Source: Bacillota bacterium (GTDB lineage Bacteria; Bacillota; Sulfobacillia; Thermaerobacterales; RSA17). Taken from it: DNA of 20,650 nt. The notes under the pieces are model-generated. The model was not told where the DNA came from. It saw only the letters and a list, made by a program, of their open reading frames with translations, and did no database searches. Below, piece after piece: positions 15,314-20,650 of the stretch. Position 1 is the first letter of the stretch; the number at the start of each line of letters is the position of its first letter. The translations under genes and the position numbers were made by a program. The DNA lies in NCBI GenBank assembly GCA_017577485.1, contig PKRI01000035.1, positions 1 to 20,650 on the forward strand, given 5' to 3'.

Positions 15314-15340
15314 GTCCCAGAAATGGTCCTCTGGGACCAT
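15314..15340 (+). promoter_or_regulatory. Pair of overlapping, mutually exclusive hairpins
   Basis: GTCCCAG (15314-15320) can pair with CTGGGAC (15331-15337), or ATGGTCC (15323-15329) can pair with GGACCAT (15334-15340). Both are perfect 7-bp stems but share 15334-15337, so only one can form. It lies upstream of the c-di-GMP riboswitch; role unknown (operator or RNA switch). Confidence 0.4.
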
Positions 15341-15446
15341 GAGGATAGGCCTCCGCTCCCAGCAGAATGGCCCACCTTTCCTATAGCCCCGCCGGTGCCC
15401 AAGGTACATGATGGAAGCAAAGCTGGTCCACGCGCCAGCAAAGAGC

Positions 15447-15543
15447 CTCGATCCGATAAGGGCAAACCCGTCGAGAGGCGGGGGCGCAAAGCCATGGGTC
15501 CCAAGGCCTGAGAGTCCGGGATCGCCAGGCTGCCGAAGTCGAG
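15447..15543 (+). promoter_or_regulatory. Class I cyclic di-GMP riboswitch (GEMM-I)
   Basis: The aptamer core is readable. The closing stem is CTCGA (15447-15451) with TCGAG (15539-15543), and the conserved GGGCAAACC lies at 15460-15468. A hairpin CCCGTC-GAGA-GGCGGG (15467-15482) carries a GNRA tetraloop that docks in the other arm. GCAAAGCC follows at 15486-15493. The second arm uses GGGTCCC (15496-15502) and GGGATCGCC (15518-15526, bulged), and the 3' part CTGCCGA matches the usual end. It sits 30 nt upstream of the transglutaminase ATG, so it should couple that gene to cellular c-di-GMP. Confidence 0.9.
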
Positions 15544-15558
15544 CCCTGTCGGATCAAC

Positions 15559-15573
15559 CCCGGAGGGTCTCCG
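15559..15573 (+). promoter_or_regulatory. Shine-Dalgarno hairpin, possible riboswitch expression platform
   Basis: GGAGGG (15562-15567) is the ribosome site of the transglutaminase gene. It can be buried in the hairpin CGGAG-GGT-CTCCG (15561-15573). Alternatively CCCGGA (15559-15564) can pair with TCCGGG (15515-15520) inside the second aptamer arm. The second pairing competes with the folded aptamer, which is how a translational switch would work. The sign of control is not decidable by eye. Confidence 0.5.
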
Positions 15574-16512
15574 ATGCGGTTGATCCGGTACGCAGTGGCC
15601 GTATTGACGGTCACTTGCATCCTGCTGGCGGCAGTGGTCGTACCGGCCGCAGCTGCCGAACGTCAAGTCACCCTGACCATCCAGACGGTGGTCTCCAACC
15701 CCTCGTCCAGCCCCGCGACGGTCAAGCTCAGTATCCCGCTGATCAGCAGTTCGTCGTCGCCGTACCAGTCGCTGCTGTCGGAGTCGTTCACCCCCCAGCC
15801 GGTGAAGATCGAGGAGAACGGAGACACCCGCACCGCCCACTTCGAAGTCAGGGTTCCCGCCGGCCAGTCGGTCACCATCGAAGAGCGCTACGTCCTGGCC
15901 CTGAAGCCGTACCAGCGGCCTGAGGCGGGCCAATACTCGCTGAGCGAGGCGGAGCGCGCGTTCTACCTCAAGGGCGAGCCCACCATCGAGGCCGATCACC
16001 CGACCCTGCGCAAGGTGGCGGCCCAGGTCACCGAAGGCGCGGCCACCGTGGAGGAGAAGGCGCAGGCGGTCTTCCGGTACGTGCGCGGCAAGCTCCGCTA
16101 CAACGCCTCCTCCACCGCCGCCAACAAGGGCGCGCTGGCGGCCTACGAGGCAGGCTCCGGCGTCTGCCAGGAATTCGCCAGCCTCTTCGTGGCCCTGATG
16201 CGGGCCTCCGGCGTGCCGGCCCGGGTCGTCAACGGGTACGTGCTCCTCGACTCCCAGCGCCGGCTGACCACCCAGGGCTTCGCCCAGCGCGTCCGGCACC
16301 AGTGGGCCGAGTACTTCGACCCGGCCTACGGGTGGGTGCCGGTGGACCCCACCTTCGAGTCGACGCCGGACGCGTCCCTGAGCCGGCCCGCCTACGTGCG
16401 CCAGAACTTCGGCGACCGGCCGGTCAAGGGGACGTCCGCGGGCGCCAAGGTGTCGCTGTCGCGCAGCGCGAGCGTGACCGAATTGACGGTTGAGGCCGCG
16501 CTGCAGAACTGA
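15574..16512 (+). CDS. Secreted transglutaminase-like (papain-fold) protein under c-di-GMP riboswitch control
   Basis: A 312-residue exported protein. Residues 1-28 form a signal peptide (MRLIRYAVAV, hydrophobic core, AAAA cleavage region). Residues 30-110 are a Ser/Val-rich beta domain of the type found before bacterial transglutaminase cores. The core has the full triad: Cys198 in GSGVCQEFASLF, His242 in RHQWAEYFDP and Asp258 in WVPVDPTFE. Such proteins are peptidases or acyl-transferases acting on surface proteins or peptidoglycan; the exact reaction is unknown. The ATG at 15574 follows GGAGGG by 6 nt. It is convergent with the sortase cluster and lies only 200 bp from it. Confidence 0.93.
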   Translation: MRLIRYAVAVLTVTCILLAAVVVPAAAAERQVTLTIQTVVSNPSSSPATVKLSIPLISSSSSPYQSLLSESFTPQPVKIEENGDTRTAHFEVRVPAGQSVTIEERYVLALKPYQRPEAGQYSLSEAERAFYLKGEPTIEADHPTLRKVAAQVTEGAATVEEKAQAVFRYVRGKLRYNASSTAANKGALAAYEAGSGVCQEFASLFVALMRASGVPARVVNGYVLLDSQRRLTTQGFAQRVRHQWAEYFDPAYGWVPVDPTFESTPDASLSRPAYVRQNFGDRPVKGTSAGAKVSLSRSASVTELTVEAALQN

Positions 16513-16593
16513 ATCGGGTTTGAACATTGACGCAAGCCAAGGCCAGATTCCGCCAGAGAACAGAGCCAAGGCAAGCGCCCACTTACCACCCCG

Positions 16594-16627
16594 GGAACGG
16601 GGCCCTGCGGAAGCAGGGCCCCGTTCC
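16594..16627. terminator. Strong bidirectional hairpin between the transglutaminase and sortase genes
   Basis: A perfect 15-bp stem (16594-16608 with 16613-16627) with a GGAA tetraloop, lying 82 bp after the transglutaminase stop and 85 bp after the convergent sortase stop. There is no U-run on either strand. Confidence 0.7.
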
Positions 16628-16711
16628 TCGTGCACGGCATCCCGACGGCTGACGGTGCCTGCGACCCTAGTTATCGTTTGCCGGCGGCAGATGTTGACAG
16701 GCCGTGCCTGC

Positions 16712-17536
16712 TCACAGCAGGGCGCGGTCCCGGAAGTCGACGGTTTCCACCCAGCGGGCCCGCACAGCCAGCCGGTAGGCGCTGGACCCGGGCGGGTGAC
16801 AGGTGGTCAGCGTCAGCACGTGGTCGGGGGTCCGGGCGATGACGCTCCAGTCGTTGTTGGCGATAACCCACACCCGCTGGACCTCGTAGCGGTACAGAAC
16901 GCCGTCATAGATAAGGTAGATGGAGTCGCCGGCCTCCAGGCCGTCCAGGTGCCGGAACCAGGCGCCGTAGGTGGTGCGGTGGCCGGCGATGGCCACGTTG
17001 CTGCCCAGGTGGGGCAGGGAGCCCTCGGGGTAGAAGCCCGGCGCCAGGGCCAGGTGCTTCGGGGTGGTGCCCGCCACCACGCCGGTGTCGACGCCGGCCC
17101 TGGGGATGACGATGCGGGCCACGGGTGCGAAGGGGTCGCGCTGGATCTCCTCCGGCGCCGACGGTTCAGCGGATTCGACGGGATCATCCGGTTCGGCGGC
17201 TTCCGGAAGCCCAGCGGGTTCCGCCGGCGGCGCACCTGCCACCGTCGGGTCTTCGCCTGCCGGAACCTCCTCGCCGGGGACCACCGGCGCGGCGCTCACC
17301 GCTCCCCCGCCGGAAGCGGCGACCACCTCAACGCCGTCCTGCTCAGGGTCGCCGGCGGCGGAAGGCAGGACATCCTCCGCTGCGGCGGCGTCGGCCCCAC
17401 CTGCGGGTGCTGCGGCGCCCCCCGCGGCGGCGGCCAGGTCGGCCGCTCCGTCCAGCAACTGCATGCCCCCCAGCAGCGCCCCGGCCACAACCGCCAGGCC
17501 CAGCAACATCAAGAACCCTCGCCGGCGCGGCGCCAT
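16712..17536 (-). CDS. Sortase (class E/D-like), paralogue 1
   Basis: A 274-residue transpeptidase that joins sorting-signal proteins to the cell wall. The N-terminus is an Arg-rich start and one membrane segment (about residues 8-27), then a long Ala/Pro/Glu linker (about 35-135) with no visible fold. The catalytic domain begins at PVARIVIPRAGVD. The triad is complete: His186 in AIAGHRTTYGAWF, Cys246 in LTLTTCHPPGSS and Arg256 in AYRLAVRAR. I start at ATG 17536 because AGGGGGTG lies 5 nt upstream; a GTG three codons earlier is possible. It follows the LPVTG protein gene on the same strand, so that protein is the likely substrate. Its catalytic domain is nearly the same as that of the sortase at 19692-20453. 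Confidence 0.93.
   Translation of the reverse strand: MAPRRRGFLMLLGLAVVAGALLGGMQLLDGAADLAAAAGGAAAPAGGADAAAAEDVLPSAAGDPEQDGVEVVAASGGGAVSAAPVVPGEEVPAGEDPTVAGAPPAEPAGLPEAAEPDDPVESAEPSAPEEIQRDPFAPVARIVIPRAGVDTGVVAGTTPKHLALAPGFYPEGSLPHLGSNVAIAGHRTTYGAWFRHLDGLEAGDSIYLIYDGVLYRYEVQRVWVIANNDWSVIARTPDHVLTLTTCHPPGSSAYRLAVRARWVETVDFRDRALL
16950..17001. repeat. 52-bp exact direct repeat, copy 1 (inside sortase 1)
   Basis: This stretch encodes the region around the catalytic histidine and is identical, base for base, to 19930-19981 in the second sortase. It marks a recent duplication or gene conversion and could support recombination that deletes the 3 kb between the copies. Confidence 0.85.
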
Positions 17537-17610
17537 GCGGCCCACCCCCTGTTGCCATCAAGGTACCGGATGTGGAACCCGGCACCAATCTTGATGACAG
17601 TCTAACGCAT

Positions 17611-17649
17611 CGGGGCGGGCGTCCGGACCTGCACCCGGCGCCCGCCCCG
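17611..17649 (-). terminator. Hairpin after the LPVTG protein gene
   Basis: Perfect 11-bp arms (17639-17649 and 17611-17621) with a 17-nt loop, 50 nt downstream of the surface-protein stop on the minus strand. No U-run follows, so it may be a terminator or a processing or stabilising stem before the sortase gene. A CATCAAG/CTTGATG inverted pair lies between it and the sortase start. Confidence 0.45.
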
Positions 17650-17698
17650 TCCAGCGGCGCACGTCTTTACCGCCACCGCCGCGGCGTACCGCTGCGGC

Positions 17699-18541
17699 TC
17701 AGGACCACCGCCTCCGCAGCACCAACCCCGCAGCCAGTGCCGCCATGCCCGCGGTTACCAGCCCGGCCGCGCTGCCACCGGTCACCGGCAGCGCCGGAGC
17801 CTCCGGCCCAGCGGCGGGCGGTTCCTCCGGCCCTGCTGCGAGCGGCTCCTCCTCGATCAGGATCGGCTGCTCCGGCGTACCCGGGACCTCCGAGTCGCCG
17901 GGCGGCTCGGGGTTCCCGGAGGGCGGCCGGCCCGACGGCGGCCGGTCATCAGGCGTGCTCTCCTTGTTGTTGACAAAGGTCACGTCCCGGTTCGGCTGGT
18001 TCTCCGTGAGTTCGACTTGCTGCTCATCGTCCGTCTTCTCGTAGGTCGGGGGAGCTTTGACCTCCGATACCTTCCAGAGGCCCAGTTCGAGACCGGAGAC
18101 CACGATGACGCCGACCGTCTCGTCTTCATCCATGACATGGTCGTCGGTGGCGTCGACGTTGTTGTCGATGACCCGGAGGCAGTCGGCGGTGGTGTCCACC
18201 GGGCAGATCTTGAACTCGGCGCCGCCGATCCTCTTGAGAGTCTTGCCGTCACGCTTGAAGACGGTCAGGAGGCCCGTCGGAATGGGCTCGTTGTAGAAGA
18301 TGACGGTACGCGTCGGATCGTTCTCGGTCAGCGTGGCCTCCTTTTCCTCATCCGTAGGCAGGAACCCCTCGGGCGCCTTCACTTCCCGGAAGACGTACGT
18401 GCCGAGCGCGAGGCCGGAGACCACGATCTTGCCCTTGGTGAGGTCTTCGTCGGGCACTTCGCCTGCTTGCTCGTCGACCTCCATGACGTTATCGGTGACG
18501 GTCAAGCAGTCGCTGTTCCCGGCATTATCGCCACCCTCCAC
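17699..18541 (-). pseudogene. SpaA-type, LPVTG-anchored surface protein, C-terminal fragment of a split gene
   Basis: Two SpaA/Cna-B-like (prealbumin-fold) repeats of the kind that form isopeptide bonds are visible. Repeat 1 contains KIVVSGLALGTYVFREVKAP and repeat 2 VIVVSGLELGLWKVSEVKAP; each ends in a TEN-element strand. A Pro/Glu/Ser linker leads to the sorting signal LPVTG (residues 251-255), a hydrophobic helix and the tail RRRWS. There is no signal peptide. The first possible start (GTG 18541) has no ribosome site and lies inside repeat 1. The conserved strand PLEGATFEICP is encoded just upstream in the same frame (18557-18589) but directly follows a TAG (18590-18592). So this is the 3' part of a gene whose 5' part is at 18607-19248. 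Base composition is visibly less GC-rich than its neighbours. Confidence 0.85.
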
Positions 18542-18606
18542 GAAGAGGGTAACGGCAGGGCAGATCTCGAAGGTGGCGCCTTCGAGGGGCTAACTGCTGG
18601 TGCTTC

Positions 18607-19248
18607 TTATAGATTGATCACCTTGCCGGTGGGGTCTCCGGGTTGCTCCGGCTCCTCGGGTTCCTCCGGCTCTTCGGGTTCCTCCGGCTCTTCAGGCTCG
18701 TCCGGGGGATTGCATGAAGGGCCCATGATGAAGCCCGTGTACGTCGGCGTCCCCGCCTTGATGCCGAACTGGACGTCCTCGACAGCGCGGGCGGACTTCA
18801 GGATGAACCAGAAGTCCACGGGCTGCCCGTTCTTTTTCACTTCTACCTCCCACTTGAAACCCTGGCCGCCTTTCAGGACCTCCCAGGCGCTGTGGGACGC
18901 ACCCTGCACTTCGTCCTCGTCGAGGCAGAAGTACAGTTCCCAGTGGCTGAGGTCCTTCACCTCGTCGTCAGGAACCCCGTCGGGCACCGTGACGGTGACC
19001 TTGTAGTTCCACTTATAGCCGCCTTGGACTTCTTCGACTCCATAGAACTCCACCTTAAACGCGTTGGGGGCAGCGCCCGGCCCGACCGTCTCGACATCGA
19101 TCGGGTCCACCGCGTACGCGGCGGGTGTCGCCACCCCGAACAACAGCGAACCCAGCAGCATGATGGCGGTGACAACGGAAACCGCGCCCCGCACCGCCTC
19201 CCGGGTGCGCCTGGAGCCAGGGACCTTGATGCCGATGCGCTCACGCAC
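18607..19248 (-). CDS. N-terminal part of the SpaA-type surface protein (secreted, truncated)
   Basis: A 213-residue exported product. The start GTG 19248 (GGGGAG 9 nt upstream) gives a signal peptide: MRERIGIKVPGSRRTREAV, a hydrophobic core VTAIMLLGSLLFG, and cleavage near AAYA-VDP. The mature domain (about residues 48-180) is beta-rich, with WNYKVTVTVPDG, ELYFCLDEDEV and FKWEVEVKKNGQPVDFWF; I do not recognise its family. An EEP repeat stalk follows, then DPTGKVINL and a stop. TGKVIN is how the next SpaA repeat would begin (compare TGLLTV at the start of repeat 2), so translation ends just inside repeat 1. As it stands the product lacks a wall-sorting signal and would be released. Confidence 0.82.
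   Translation of the reverse strand: MRERIGIKVPGSRRTREAVRGAVSVVTAIMLLGSLLFGVATPAAYAVDPIDVETVGPGAAPNAFKVEFYGVEEVQGGYKWNYKVTVTVPDGVPDDEVKDLSHWELYFCLDEDEVQGASHSAWEVLKGGQGFKWEVEVKKNGQPVDFWFILKSARAVEDVQFGIKAGTPTYTGFIMGPSCNPPDEPEEPEEPEEPEEPEEPEQPGDPTGKVINL
18650..18703 (-). repeat. Glu-Glu-Pro repeat tract (three 18-bp units)
   Basis: Three near-identical 18-bp units encode the (EEP)n stalk of the surface protein. Unit length is a multiple of three, so slippage by whole units would change stalk length but not the reading frame. Confidence 0.8.
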
Positions 19249-19350
19249 TCTGCTTCGCTCCCCATTCTGCTCGTTGGGATCCTCGTTTGGTCTCCGGATC
19301 GGCCCTCCGCCAGGTCCACCCGACCCCGAACCCCTCCGGTGGGCACCGCG

Positions 19351-19379
19351 AAAAACCCGGCTGCCCATGCAGCCGGGTT
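19351..19379 (-). terminator. Intrinsic terminator in the leader of the surface-protein gene
   Basis: On the minus strand, an 11-bp perfect stem (19369-19379 with 19354-19364) with a 4-nt loop is followed by a run of five U (19351-19355, partly in the stem). It is the best-formed terminator in the window. It sits about 105 nt before the surface-protein start and about 310 nt after the sortase 2 stop. Confidence 0.8.
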
Positions 19380-19602
19380 CACTACTGGCTCCCCCCGGCC
19401 CAAGTGACCACCTGAAGGCCGGGCTTCACAGCCTCTGCACGGTACGCCCACGACCAGGTTGACGTGATCGGTGTCGAATCCCCCACCTGTCGCCGGGTTG
19501 AAACCTCGCCCGGACGGGCAGGGACCCCTCTCCGGGGTTACCCTCCCTTTCCTCTCAGGTTAACGGCGGGACATTGTGCAATTCGTAATGGAAGATTAAT
19601 GA
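19380..19602 (-). promoter_or_regulatory. Structured leader, candidate attenuator or riboswitch of unknown class
   Basis: The gap from the sortase 2 stop to the terminator holds no gene. An AT-rich island at 19563-19602 stands out and is the likely promoter area, though hexamers are not clear. Downstream, the RNA has several potential helices: CCCC-GGAGA-GGGG and AGGGA/TCCCT near 19528-19547, GCCC-GTCC-GGGC, and CCCGGCC/GGCCGGG (19417-19423 with 19394-19400). The last 3' arm can instead pair with 19372-19377, which would break the terminator stem. I looked for c-di-GMP, c-di-AMP, SAM, TPP, cobalamin, FMN, glycine and T-box hallmarks and found none. Confidence 0.5.
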
Positions 19603-19691
19603 GCCGGGGTCGCCCCCGGATCGCTGCCTCCAGCGGCTGGCGCAACAGGATCATGCTTGTGGGGAGACTGGCCCCACGCCCGGCACCGGGG

Positions 19692-20453
19692 TCACTGGAT
19701 GCCGCCTCGCGGCAGTTCGCTGGTACCGACAAAGCGAGCGCGGACGGCCAGGCGGTAGGCACTGGAACCCGGCGGGTGGCAGGTGGTGAGGGTGAGGACG
19801 TGCTCCCCGGTGGGGTCGATGACGCTCCAGTCGTTGTGGGCGATGACCCGCACCCACTGCACCTCGTAGTTGTACATCTGGCCTTTGTAGACCAACTGGA
19901 TCAGGTCGCCGGGTTCCAGGCGGTCCAGATGCCGGAACCAGGCGCCGTAGGTGGTGCGGTGGCCGGCGATGGCCACGTTGCCGCCCAGGTTGGGCAGCGA
20001 TCCCTCGCGATAGAAGCCGGGCCCCCGCCGCAGGTGCCGGACGGTGGTGCCGTCGACCACGACGGCATCCACATCGGCCTTCTCGATGATGATGCGGGCA
20101 GGTCCGGCCAGGATCTCGCGGGTGGGGAGGCCGGGCACGCCTTCGCCGGCCAGCGCGGGGTCGTCCTCGGCGCGGCTGAAGATGGGGTCGATGGTGTCGA
20201 AGACGCGGTCGGCCAGGCCCACCAGGCCGCCCACCGCGGCGGAACCAGCGGCCTGCGGGTCGCCGGCTTCACCGTCCGCGCCGGCCATTTCCTGTTCCAG
20301 GGCCGCCCGCAGCCGGGCCTGGACCAGCATGGAGTAGCCCGTCTGCAGCGCCGGCGTCAGGATCAGCAGCAGGCCGGTGACGATGAGGATCCACGAGAGC
20401 CAGGACAGGCGGCGCTGCCACACGCTCAGGCGCCGGCGTTCCATCCGCCCCAT
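19692..20453 (-). CDS. Sortase (class E/D-like), paralogue 2
   Basis: A 253-residue sortase. It has an Arg-rich N-terminus, a membrane segment (about residues 16-37), a variable linker, then a catalytic domain from PARIIIEKADVD. Triad: His165 in AIAGHRTTYGAWF, Cys225 in LTLTTCHPPGSS and Arg235 in AYRLAVRAR. From the catalytic His to the Arg it is almost the same as paralogue 1, while the linkers differ. Both proteins begin MGRM followed by basic residues, which supports the start at ATG 20453 or the ATG at 20444. The frame is open to a GTG at 20516, but GGGAGGG there abuts the codon. It is upstream of the surface-protein gene on the same strand. Confidence 0.92.
   Translation of the reverse strand: MGRMERRRLSVWQRRLSWLSWILIVTGLLLILTPALQTGYSMLVQARLRAALEQEMAGADGEAGDPQAAGSAAVGGLVGLADRVFDTIDPIFSRAEDDPALAGEGVPGLPTREILAGPARIIIEKADVDAVVVDGTTVRHLRRGPGFYREGSLPNLGGNVAIAGHRTTYGAWFRHLDRLEPGDLIQLVYKGQMYNYEVQWVRVIAHNDWSVIDPTGEHVLTLTTCHPPGSSAYRLAVRARFVGTSELPRGGIQ
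19930..19981. repeat. 52-bp exact direct repeat, copy 2 (inside sortase 2)
   Basis: Identical to 16950-17001. The two copies are in the same orientation, 2,980 bp apart, and bracket the whole surface-protein gene. Confidence 0.85.
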
Positions 20454-20536
20454 GCCTGCGTCGGGTTCAAGGACCGGAGTCTTCAACGCCTTTCCGGACC
20501 CATTCAGAGGTGCCACCCCTCCCGGCCTGCTCTTGA

Positions 20537-20545
20537 ATCATATCA
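20537..20545 (-). promoter_or_regulatory. Extended -10 promoter upstream of sortase 2
   Basis: The minus strand reads TGATATGAT: a TATGAT hexamer (20537-20542) with the TGn extension. No good -35 is seen at 16-18 bp, which is acceptable for an extended -10. It is about 85 bp upstream of the ATG at 20453. Confidence 0.6.
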
Positions 20546-20604
20546 TCGGGAAATGGGACCGGCAGCGAAGACGGACGCCATCTCCCACCCGCGCAGAATG
20601 CCGG

Positions 20605-20630
20605 GGCGCCGGGTCATCGGACCCGGCGCC
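20605..20630. terminator. Hairpin at the right edge, probably ending a gene outside the window
   Basis: A perfect 11-bp stem (20605-20615 with 20620-20630) with an ATCG loop. A short CTTTC follows on plus and CATTCT further out on minus. It most likely terminates a minus-strand gene that lies to the right. Confidence 0.55.
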
Positions 20631-20650
20631 GCTTTCGGTCACCCGTCGTC

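Noticed and set aside
15414..15440. GCAAAGC copies just upstream of the c-di-GMP aptamer, suggesting a tandem second aptamer
   Set aside because: GGGCAAACC, the tetraloop arm and a closing stem are all missing; only a weak 5-bp hairpin is present.
15271..16635. A long minus-strand open frame opposite the riboswitch and transglutaminase gene
   Set aside because: It has no domain and a low-complexity composition, and it mirrors a clearly coding plus-strand gene.
19494..19504. GTTGAAAC on the plus strand, resembling the end of a CRISPR repeat
   Set aside because: Only one copy is present and there is no spacer periodicity, leader or cas gene nearby.
19380..19560. Idea that the leader is a group II intron remnant or a c-di-AMP (ydaO) riboswitch
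   Set aside because: No domain V-like hairpin, no intron boundary sequences and no ydaO core (GGGGUGAAU, CAGCUAACC) could be found on either strand.

Overview
This window comes from a very GC-rich bacterium that looks Gram-positive: a high-GC Firmicute of the Thermaerobacter/Symbiobacterium kind is my best guess (inference). The grounds are Shine-Dalgarno-driven starts, a split-type glycine dehydrogenase (GcvPB), LPXTG/sortase surface proteins, a class I c-di-GMP riboswitch, and an RND pump with no outer-membrane channel gene nearby. Most genes lie on the minus strand.

Layout. (1) 1-1842: the 3' end of gcvPB runs into a convergent pair, a family-5 uracil-DNA glycosylase and an APH-type kinase. 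Both gcvPB and the glycosylase lack their normal C-termini, so the junction near 245-380 looks like a deletion scar or an assembly fault. (2) 2082-7080: a compact tetR / membrane-fusion protein / RND efflux operon with two overlapping TetR-type operators in front of it. (3) 7178-10368: a membrane-anchored penicillin-acylase-family Ntn hydrolase, translationally coupled to a small exported protein of unknown function. (4) 10477-14800: a PIG3-type quinone oxidoreductase on plus, convergent with a minus-strand set: M20 metallopeptidase, DapA-superfamily aldolase and a DUF402-Nudix fusion. (5) 14876-15226: a cold-shock protein with its promoter and terminator. (6) 15447-16512: a class I c-di-GMP riboswitch directly in front of a secreted transglutaminase-like protein. 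(7) 16712-20453: two paralogous sortases flank a SpaA-type, LPVTG-anchored surface protein gene that is broken into two reading frames. That gene is preceded by a structured leader of unknown class ending in an intrinsic terminator.

The most interesting part is 15.3-20.5 kb. It combines second-messenger RNA control, a secreted papain-like/transglutaminase fold enzyme, a sortase-substrate-sortase locus, a disrupted adhesin and a candidate attenuator RNA. A testable idea is that this is a c-di-GMP-linked cell-surface module in which the adhesin has been silenced in this isolate.
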